Source: Flavobacterium sp. UBA5153 (GTDB lineage: Bacteria; Bacteroidota; Bacteroidia; Flavobacteriales; Flavobacteriaceae). From it: a stretch of DNA of 48,476 bases. The stretch covers positions 66,613 to 115,088 of the forward strand of contig DHXP01000009.1 in NCBI GenBank assembly GCA_002413745.1. Direction: 5' to 3'. Position 1 is the first letter of the stretch, and every line of letters begins with the position of its first letter. The position numbers and the translations under genes were made by a program. This document shows, piece after piece, positions 42,360 through 48,476 of this stretch. The notes beneath the pieces were generated by a model. That model had not been told where the DNA came from. It saw only the letters and a list, made by a program, of their open reading frames with translations, and did not search any database.

Positions 42360-44384
42360 TTATATACCAGTGTTAAAAATGTCGATTATCACGGTACGGT
42401 TATAAGAACGTTCCTCTGGGAATTCGTTTTTAAAAGGGGAGAAATTTGGATCTTCACCATAACCGGTTACTTCGAATTTAACATCAGTTCTACCTGATTT
42501 CGCCAGAGCACTTCCGATAATTTTTTTCACATCGTTTGCACGTGCAATAGATAATTTTAAATTATAGGCATCATTTCCAATTATATCGGCATGACCATGA
42601 ATAATTACCGTTCCGTTTGCGGGAATTTTTGGTACCACAACATCTGTTAGGTATTTTTGGTAAATCAAGATGGCTTTTGAATCATTGAATTCATAAATAA
42701 CACTGTATCTAATTCCTTCATCGATTTTGGCTGGAGCCCAAAGCACAATATGTGCCGTAGTTTCTTTACGTACAACCTTGCCACTTTTGGTTTGACCTAT
42801 CATTGTAATTTTGAAGTCACCTTCAGGTCGAGTTCCTAAAATGGACTGTCCAGATAAGCTTGCGCTTTCTTGAGTGTAAGGCCCAAATGATTGAACCATT
42901 CCTTTTTCATCAGCAATCTGGATAGACCATGACGTAAAAGCTTCGTTTGCACCTTTTGTGTTAAATGTTACATAACTTTCTAAAGGAGCTTCTTGTAAAG
43001 CCGCAGTTTCTGATGCATTAGATTTACCTGGACCGCTTTGGAATTCTGCTAATAAAACTGGTGAACTACTTTCGATAGAAACTCTTCTATCTCCTTCACG
43101 AAGAAGGTCTAATTCACGTACTCCTCCTGGTTGTTCAGACGGGATATTTGGTTTAAATTGACCCTTAGTTCTAATTCTTGTAGCCGTAATTCCAAATGTG
43201 TTTACCAAGTAGAATTTAACTGATTCTGCCATTTCTTTAGCTTCTTTTGGTCCTTTTTCTGAAGAACCTACCAAGACGATAGTTGTGGAAGGATTTTTAA
43301 TCATACGGTCACCAAGGATGTTGATTACATTATAGTACACAATCATTTGTCTTTCTGAGCGGCCAGATTGGTTTATAGGTGTTACCATTTCGAGTTGGTC
43401 TTCCCTGAAATCTTTTACCTCTTCTTTTTTAAGCATTACATAACGATTTGGTATTTCGGTTGAACCAATGTTAAAATAGACATAGTTACGAAGTGGAAAA
43501 ACTTCTCTAACACGACGTTGAACAGGAACATTTGCGGGAGCATTCACAGAAAACTGAACTTCAGGATCTGGCACTAATACTTCTTCAGGTTTCGCAATTA
43601 GATGACCTCGGCCAAATTTAAGTGCAACACCAGCTCTAACAGTTGTTATATTCAATGTTTCTATAGAACGTGGGTTCTGTCCAAAATAGGGATGAAACGA
43701 CACAAATGGTGATAAGACAAATTGCGTATGGTTATTTTGTGAAGAAAGTGGAATATCAAATCCAGCTCCGATTTGCATTGAAAAAATCGTTGATTTTACA
43801 TCACTTAAATCTCCTTTTACATCAGGAGTGGCAGCTTGATTAGGATAAGCCGGGTTGATTCCTAGTTTGTAAGTGAATGATTTGTCCATGTTGAAAGCTA
43901 AACGTGGCCCACCATATAAATAAAAATTAGATTTAAAAGGAGCGAAACGTATGCTAGGTTCAACAGAGATATAACTAATATTAGTTTTTAAGTCTGCAGG
44001 ACAGTCACAGGCAGTTTTTACTTGGTCAAACTTAGCTTGACGATTGTCGTATCCTGCTTGTAGCATAAAACCCAATCTTGTATCCGGACGATGGTATTCT
44101 AAAAGCGGAGCAATAAAAAGTCCAATACCATCTCCATCATGAAATATAGCTGGAGGAGTGAAACCGGCATTCAACATATGAGTTGAACCGCGATAGAAAT
44201 TAAAATTAGCACCACCAGCTACACCAAACCACCAAGATGGTTTTGTGTATTGTATTTCCTGCGCCTGAACTGGCGTTTGAATATTTAACCAAACCAAAGC
44301 CAATATTATAAGACTTTTAATGGGCAGGTTATTTAGGTACCACGTCATACATGATCCCATTTTAAAATTATTTATATTTTTCAT
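42360..44384 (-). CDS. OmpA-family outer-membrane protein
   Basis: A 674-residue envelope protein. The true start may be Met1, Met9 or Met13; all lead to the signal peptide ending VQAQ (about residue 42). Residues ~50-270 look like an outer-membrane beta-barrel (alternating aromatic strands, GGANFNFYRG, NFYLYGGPRLAF). A first periplasmic OmpA-like region spans about 300-455 and a second lies at about 560-670 with VIIHGHADIIGNDAYNLKLS and ARANDVKKIIG, the peptidoglycan-binding pattern. It probably links the outer membrane to the wall. It lies 93 bases after the ice-binding lipoprotein gene and may be cotranscribed. Confidence 0.88.
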   Translation of the reverse strand: MKNINNFKMGSCMTWYLNNLPIKSLIILALVWLNIQTPVQAQEIQYTKPSWWFGVAGGANFNFYRGSTHMLNAGFTPPAIFHDGDGIGLFIAPLLEYHRPDTRLGFMLQAGYDNRQAKFDQVKTACDCPADLKTNISYISVEPSIRFAPFKSNFYLYGGPRLAFNMDKSFTYKLGINPAYPNQAATPDVKGDLSDVKSTIFSMQIGAGFDIPLSSQNNHTQFVLSPFVSFHPYFGQNPRSIETLNITTVRAGVALKFGRGHLIAKPEEVLVPDPEVQFSVNAPANVPVQRRVREVFPLRNYVYFNIGSTEIPNRYVMLKKEEVKDFREDQLEMVTPINQSGRSERQMIVYYNVINILGDRMIKNPSTTIVLVGSSEKGPKEAKEMAESVKFYLVNTFGITATRIRTKGQFKPNIPSEQPGGVRELDLLREGDRRVSIESSSPVLLAEFQSGPGKSNASETAALQEAPLESYVTFNTKGANEAFTSWSIQIADEKGMVQSFGPYTQESASLSGQSILGTRPEGDFKITMIGQTKSGKVVRKETTAHIVLWAPAKIDEGIRYSVIYEFNDSKAILIYQKYLTDVVVPKIPANGTVIIHGHADIIGNDAYNLKLSIARANDVKKIIGSALAKSGRTDVKFEVTGYGEDPNFSPFKNEFPEERSYNRTVIIDIFNTGI

Positions 44385-44422
44385 TTTATATTTTTTAAAA
44401 TTTTATTATTATGTTTGAATAA

Positions 44423-44442
44423 ATCCCGCCCGAAGACGGGAT
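44423..44442 (-). terminator. Weak hairpin after the ice-binding gene
   Basis: ATCCCG and CGGGAT arms around an 8-base loop, followed by TTTATT on the minus strand. With no proper T-run it may only attenuate readthrough into the OmpA gene. Confidence 0.35.
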
Positions 44443-44477
44443 ATGATTTTTTGGTTTTAACCAATTACATTAATTGT

Positions 44478-46856
44478 TTAGTTAGTAGGTACGTTAATGA
44501 CTGTATTTACCATGGTAACTGAAGCTACTAGTGAAATCGCTCTACCGTTTAATGTCGTTACACTGGCATTTGTGCTATTGGCAGGAGAAGACAAAGTCAC
44601 CCCTGAATAAGCAATAATATTTCCAATCATAACTCCACCTCCGGCGTAGTTAATAACAGCTTGACTACCCACATACCAGTATACATTATTAGGATTACCT
44701 ACACCGTTTAAAAATACAACACTACTTGGTGCTGCATCGCCTACTGTTAAAGCAGAAGGTACTTGAAAGTACCATTTTGCATTGGGATCACCTTGAGCAT
44801 CTAATGTAAGATTTCCGTTAGTTATTTTAAAAGTGCTAGCGGCTGTATAAATACCAGGAGCTAATGTTAATCCACCTAGTTCGCCTGCTCCCGGATTAAC
44901 AACACCGCCTGGCATTTGAGCTGGAGAAATGCTAAGATAAAGAGCTCTGGCTTCATTCAATCCAGCTAATGCAGTTGCTCCTTTGGTAGCACTTCCAGGT
45001 GCGGGTGCATCTGTGTATATTCCATCGGTAACAAGTCCGTTATTTAATGGGGTTACTGTATAAACATCACCATTTGTACCATCTGTAAAACCTGTTATTA
45101 AAGTTGCGGCGGCGGTAGTACCGATTGATCCATTCACTACAGTAAATAATCCTTGATTGGTTATTCCGGCATCACCACCGAAAACTCCAAAGAACAATCC
45201 ACTTGTTGCTGGTGGTGTTACAATTACTGGAATCAATGTTGTAAAGTTCCAAACATAATCACTTGCCAACCCAATACCTACAGTGTTTTGAGCTCCCGTC
45301 GTAATGGTAGCAGTGTATACTGTATTTTGAGCTAATGGAGCAGAAGGTGTAAAAGAAACCGTTGATCCAGAATAGGTATAGGTACCCAATACTGGAATTG
45401 CACCTTGCTTAACTGTAAATGTTGTAGCGTTTAAAGTCAATGGATTCATTGGCATATTAAAGGTAGCACTAATAACTTTATTAAGTGCAACCCCTGTAGC
45501 ATTAGGTAACGGGTCAGTTGAAACTACAATTGGCCTACCTGGAGTTGTAAAGTTCCAAACATAATCACTTGCCAACCCAGTACCTACAGTGTTTTGAGCT
45601 CCTGTCGTAATGGTAGCAGTGTATGTTGTATTTTCAGCTAATGGAGCAGAAGGTGTAAAAGAAACCGTTGATCCAGAATAGGCATATGTACCCAATACTG
45701 TAATTGCACCTTGCTTAACCGTAAATGTAGTAGCGTTTAAAGTCAATGGATTCATTGGCATATTAAAGGTAGCACTAATTACTTTATTAAGCGGAACCCC
45801 TGTAGCATTAGGTGCAGGGTCAGTTGAAACTACAATTGGCCTAATATCTGTAGTAAATGACCATACATAATCACTAGCCATCTCAGTACCTGCAACGTTT
45901 TTAGCTCCTTTCGTAATGGTAGCAGTATATACTGTATTTGCTGCTAATGGAGCAGAAGGTGTAAAGGAAGCCTTTGTATCTGTATAGGTAATTGTACCCA
46001 AAACTGGAGTTGTACCTTGCTTAACGGTAAATGTTGTAGCGTTTATAGTCAACGGATCCATTGGCACACTAAAGGTAGCACTAATAACTTTATTAAGCGC
46101 AACCCCTGTAGCATTAGGTAACGGGTCAGTTAAAATTACGGTTGGTCTAATACTAGTAGTAAATGTCCATACATAATCACTGGCCAACTCAGTACCGGCA
46201 AGGTTTGTAGCTCCCTTAGTAATGGTAGCAGTATATACTGTATTTTCAGCTAATGGAACAGAAGGTGTAAAGGATGCCATTGTTCCTGCATAGGTAATTG
46301 TACCCAAAACTGGAGTTGCACCTTGTTTAACAGTAAATGTTGTAGCATTTAAGGTCAATGGATTCATTGACATATTAAAGGTTGCCGTAATAATTTTATT
46401 AGGTGAAACGTTTACAGCCAGGTTTGCAGGATCCGTTGAAACTACAAGAGGATTAACATCGGTTGTAAATGTCCATACATAATCCGTTTGCAAAGCATTG
46501 CCTGGTACATCTTTTACCGATGTTGTAATTCTACCGGTATAAAGAGTCTTAATGGCAAGACGGCTAGTAGGCGTAAATGTAGCGGTTATCCCTGAATAGG
46601 TAACCGTTCCTGAAACAGGTACTCCTGCTGCCGTTATGATAAATGAGGATTGCGTAATGGTTGCTGGGTTCATGGCTTCGTTGAAGGTAGCTGAAATAAT
46701 CTGGTTCAAGGGAACACCAGAAGCTCCGTCAGTTGGGATCGTTGATATTACAATTGGACATACACCGATGGTTTCTACGAACTCATCTTTTGCACATCCT
46801 GTCATTAAAGCAATAAATAGTATTGCAATGATCGATAGTAGTTTTTTAATTTTCAT
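44478..46856 (-). CDS. Surface lipoprotein: five Ig-like (Big_5) repeats plus DUF3494 ice-binding domain
   Basis: A 792-residue lipoprotein. The lipobox is LMTGC (Cys21), followed by AKDEF, which resembles the Bacteroidota signal that sends lipoproteins to the cell surface. Five ~102-residue Big_5 domains follow, each starting like PIVVSTDPAPNATGVPLNKV and ending YVWTFTT. Residues ~570-792 match DUF3494, the ice-binding domain of bacterial and algal ice-binding proteins: FGVFGGDAGITNQG, LTLAPGIYTAASTFKITNG, WYFQVPSALTVGD, GGGVMIGNIIAYSGVTL. The stalk likely holds the domain away from the cell, as an ice adhesin or recrystallisation inhibitor. Ice activity itself is inferred. Confidence 0.93.
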   Translation of the reverse strand: MKIKKLLSIIAILFIALMTGCAKDEFVETIGVCPIVISTIPTDGASGVPLNQIISATFNEAMNPATITQSSFIITAAGVPVSGTVTYSGITATFTPTSRLAIKTLYTGRITTSVKDVPGNALQTDYVWTFTTDVNPLVVSTDPANLAVNVSPNKIITATFNMSMNPLTLNATTFTVKQGATPVLGTITYAGTMASFTPSVPLAENTVYTATITKGATNLAGTELASDYVWTFTTSIRPTVILTDPLPNATGVALNKVISATFSVPMDPLTINATTFTVKQGTTPVLGTITYTDTKASFTPSAPLAANTVYTATITKGAKNVAGTEMASDYVWSFTTDIRPIVVSTDPAPNATGVPLNKVISATFNMPMNPLTLNATTFTVKQGAITVLGTYAYSGSTVSFTPSAPLAENTTYTATITTGAQNTVGTGLASDYVWNFTTPGRPIVVSTDPLPNATGVALNKVISATFNMPMNPLTLNATTFTVKQGAIPVLGTYTYSGSTVSFTPSAPLAQNTVYTATITTGAQNTVGIGLASDYVWNFTTLIPVIVTPPATSGLFFGVFGGDAGITNQGLFTVVNGSIGTTAAATLITGFTDGTNGDVYTVTPLNNGLVTDGIYTDAPAPGSATKGATALAGLNEARALYLSISPAQMPGGVVNPGAGELGGLTLAPGIYTAASTFKITNGNLTLDAQGDPNAKWYFQVPSALTVGDAAPSSVVFLNGVGNPNNVYWYVGSQAVINYAGGGVMIGNIIAYSGVTLSSPANSTNASVTTLNGRAISLVASVTMVNTVINVPTN
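45241..46770 (-). repeat. Five tandem 306-bp coding repeats
   Basis: The recurring landmark (GTAAAGTTCC or GTAAATGTCC on the plus strand) lies at 45241, 45547, 45853, 46159 and 46465, exactly 306 bases apart, giving 102-residue units. The two units nearest the ice-binding domain are almost identical in DNA, pointing to recent duplication; the signal-peptide-proximal unit is the most diverged. Confidence 0.9.
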
Positions 46857-46947
46857 TTTTTTTATTTTTTATTTTTAGGGTTAAATAATTTTATGGTACA
46901 GAGGTTGCTCAGTTATTGTCTATAAGTATTACACAATTCAGGCAAAG

Positions 46948-46967
46948 AGTTACATTATTCACACATT
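46948..46967 (-). promoter_or_regulatory. 20-bp motif AATGTGTGAATAATGTAACT
   Basis: Second copy of the motif at 42235 (17 of 20 identical on the minus strand), 91 bases before the ATG of the ice-binding lipoprotein. CTTTG follows it directly. Confidence 0.5.
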
Positions 46968-47093
46968 CCGAAAATTTGACCTCACTAAATTACTAATATT
47001 TGTTTAATAATCAATACGTTATAAGTAATTTAACAATATATTTAACAATTTATATATCTTTAACGCCAGGGGAGTTGTAAATAAAACACAAAA

Positions 47094-47121
47094 AAAATCG
47101 AGGTTTTTAGGCCTCGATTTT
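47094..47121. terminator. Terminator after the coiled-coil kinase-like gene
   Basis: Perfect arms AAAATCGAGG and CCTCGATTTT with an 8-base loop, with A-run and T-run on either side. It is 56 bases past the stop of the gene at 47177. Confidence 0.85.
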
Positions 47122-47176
47122 CTAAAAAACTAAAACAGTTTCAAATGTTTAGTTAATATAAGTATATTTTTATTTT

Positions 47177-47773
47177 TTATTTTTTTACTTTTCCCAATTC
47201 GCACATAAATGTTGTCAATTCTCTTGTAAAAGTATCCAGTGTAAGGGCGGATTGCTTTATGCTATCAACAGATAGTTTTAATTCCTCTGGTGAACTTATC
47301 GACTCATCCAGCATATTCGAAAAACCTAAAATATTGGCAATGGGTTGTCTTACTTTATGCGAAGTCATAAACATCATTTCTTCAAGTCCTTTTATGTATT
47401 CTTTCTGTTTTTCTTCTGCTTTTTTAAGTTCTCTGTTTGCAATGTTTAGTTCTGCTGTCTTTATTTGTCTCTCTTGAGTTTTAAAAATTAATTTTTTGTT
47501 GGCAATAATTAATGCTGCCGCTTGTTTTTCTTTAACTTTATTTTGATATTCTAATTCTTTATTGGCAATAACTAGCTCTGTTGCTCGATTTTCTTTTTCG
47601 ATGTTTTGGAAAGCTAATTCTTTGTTGGCAATTACTAGCTCTGCAGCCCTTTTTTCCTTCTCATTATTTTGATAGGCAAGTTCTTTGTTAACGATATTTA
47701 ATTTTGCAGCAAATTCGTTTTCCATCAAAACTATTGATTGATTTAAAATATCAGCTTCATTTATTGGTTTCAT
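47177..47773 (-). CDS. Coiled-coil protein with HisKA-like domain but no ATPase domain
   Basis: A 198-residue soluble protein. Residues 29-113 hold four 21-residue repeats of the type NKELAFQNIEKENRATELVIA (starts at Asn29, Asn50, Asn71 and Asn92, with a fifth beginning at Asn113), three heptads each, so a continuous parallel coiled coil. It then has a HisKA-like dimerisation helix pair with His139 in MMFMTSHKVRQPIANILGFS. The gene stops after this domain; the HATPase region of a true kinase is absent. It may be phosphorylated by, or compete with, another kinase. It overlaps the upstream 80-residue gene by four bases. Confidence 0.85.
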   Translation of the reverse strand: MKPINEADILNQSIVLMENEFAAKLNIVNKELAYQNNEKEKRAAELVIANKELAFQNIEKENRATELVIANKELEYQNKVKEKQAAALIIANKKLIFKTQERQIKTAELNIANRELKKAEEKQKEYIKGLEEMMFMTSHKVRQPIANILGFSNMLDESISSPEELKLSVDSIKQSALTLDTFTRELTTFMCELGKVKK

Positions 47774-48012
47774 AGCATCGTTTTTTTTGAATTATTATGA
47801 TAGCAAAAACCCGAGAGACATTTTAATCCTTCGATTTTTATGAGCAAAGAGAATATAGTAACAACAATAGAAATCGTCAACTCTGACATAAAAGACGATA
47901 AGGCATCGGCTATTTTGTCTTTCAAACTTAGGATTCCTAATTTTGAATTTGACTCATTAGAATTTTTTCCTTTTTCGGAGAGAATTTCCATTGTTGTTAC
48001 TTGATTGTACAT
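47770..48012 (-). CDS. Small hypothetical protein with one hydrophobic helix
   Basis: An 80-residue protein with a charged, Asn/Ser-rich N-terminus (ILSEKGKNSNESNSKLGILS) and one hydrophobic stretch at about 43-62 (ELTISIVVTIFSLLIKIEGL). It has two Cys near the C-terminus (KCLSGFC). I do not recognise a family. The start could also be Met8. It overlaps the coiled-coil protein gene by four bases, suggesting coupled translation and perhaps a membrane anchor for that protein. Confidence 0.55.
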   Translation of the reverse strand: MYNQVTTMEILSEKGKNSNESNSKLGILSLKDKIADALSSFMSELTISIVVTIFSLLIKIEGLKCLSGFCYHNNSKKTML

Positions 48013-48061
48013 GATTTTATGTTTAAAGTTTTGAAACTTTAGAAAAATAAATGGATTGAAT

Positions 48062-48340
48062 TTAATGTTCGTTACTTTTGATTTCCTTTTTTATGGAATT
48101 TAATTTTGTTTTTTCTTCAGCAATTAGATTTTCGTTAGATTGCAAAAGAGTTTCATATTTGTCGGTTACATTTTCATATAATTCTTCAAATTTATCTTTC
48201 ATATCATCGGCAAAACCTTTGCCTTTATTAAGGATTCTCTTTCTTGTTTTTTTACCTTTTGCAGGTGCAAACAAGATTCCTGCGATTGCTCCAGCAGCTA
48301 CTCCCCCCAAAACTCCTAATAATACTTTACTTGAATTCAT
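48062..48340 (-). CDS. YtxH domain-containing protein
   Basis: A 92-residue protein of the YtxH family: one N-terminal membrane helix rich in Gly/Ala (VLLGVLGGVAAGAIAGILFA) immediately followed by the family turn PAKGKKTRKRI, then a charged helix with FADDMKDKFEELYENVTDKY. In Bacillus the family is linked to general stress; the molecular role is unknown. It is 28 bases downstream of a tiny lmo0937-type gene, so it is probably in one stress operon. Confidence 0.9.
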   Translation of the reverse strand: MNSSKVLLGVLGGVAAGAIAGILFAPAKGKKTRKRILNKGKGFADDMKDKFEELYENVTDKYETLLQSNENLIAEEKTKLNSIKKEIKSNEH

Positions 48341-48368
48341 AATTTCTATTTTTAATTTTTAATTTATT

Positions 48369-48476
48369 TTATATATTTTTTCCTTGAATAAGCCTTAATA
48401 ATATTGCGATAATCGCAATAACAAGAAGGATATGTATTATTGATCCTGCACTGTAGGCAAAGAACCCGATTGCCCA
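48369..48476 (-). CDS. lmo0937-type small membrane protein, 5' end cut by window edge
   Basis: The last 35 codons are visible: WAIGFFAYSAGSIIHILLVI followed by AIIAILLRLIQGKNI and a TAA at 48369-48371. This ending matches tiny two-helix membrane proteins of the lmo0937/DUF5670 type, which are about 50 residues long, so roughly 15 residues are missing. It precedes the YtxH gene by 28 bases. Confidence 0.85.
   Translation of the reverse strand, partial: WAIGFFAYSAGSIIHILLVIAIIAILLRLIQGKNI

Larger units (their letters stand above)
46857..47176. other. Intergenic gap with motif and terminator, no gene seen
   Basis: About 320 bases, very AT-rich. It holds the leader of the ice-binding gene with the shared 20-bp motif (46948) and the terminator of the coiled-coil protein gene (47094). 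No coding frame was credible. Confidence 0.6.

Overview
The window looks like a chromosomal piece of a Flavobacterium-type member of the Bacteroidota. The evidence is AT-rich DNA, promoter boxes of the TAnnTTTG type, and Bacteroidota families such as the DUF4861 and DUF5683 proteins, a WbqC-like protein, a methylmalonyl-CoA mutase split into two subunits, and a long signal peptidase I with an extra membrane domain. A surface lipoprotein with an ice-binding (DUF3494) domain suggests a cold or icy habitat. No rRNA, tRNA, CRISPR array or prophage was seen.

Layout. 1-4.3 kb: a carbohydrate-type accessory patch with an AraC regulator, an arabinose/fucose-isomerase-like enzyme and a DUF4861 protein, bordered by degraded fragments. 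4.3-19 kb: mostly housekeeping genes: purine nucleoside phosphorylase, a large hybrid histidine kinase, gap, lipA, an ECF sigma factor with a glycosyltransferase, murB, then a minus-strand run of rhodanese-thioredoxin lipoprotein, DUF2461, glycosyltransferase and asnB, and finally a DUF3089 hydrolase and recF. 19-25.4 kb, plus strand: a TPR protein, ribH, mutL, two rhomboid proteases and an exo/endonuclease-phosphatase family protein. 25.4-30.8 kb, minus strand: a compact parA-parB-DUF5683-dapB-lepB-wbqC set linking chromosome partitioning, lysine/cell-wall synthesis and protein export.

31-35.3 kb is the most unusual part. It is crowded with palindromic repeats of several families. A GIY-YIG nuclease gene sits between two copies of one palindrome, and this cassette lies beside a second, diverged copy of the 3' end of the neighbouring aminotransferase gene. 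Just beyond that gene, a REP-associated tyrosine transposase (RAYT) is flanked by its own, different hairpins. A third, very short palindrome (core CCGATAGCTATCGG) lies inside two coding genes (aminotransferase and mutA), where it is translated in different frames.

35.3-41 kb: the methylmalonyl-CoA mutase genes mutB and mutA, with a RelE/ParE-type toxin-antitoxin pair and a small membrane protein between them, then divIC and udk. 41-48.5 kb: an envelope or stress-flavoured region with a secreted Gly/Asn/Arg-rich protein, a small-protein pseudogene with two lesions, an OmpA-family protein, the five-repeat ice-binding lipoprotein, a coiled-coil kinase-like protein with no ATPase domain, a YtxH protein and a tiny lmo0937-type membrane protein cut by the right edge. 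Two genes of this region share a 20-bp upstream motif at nearly the same distance from their starts.
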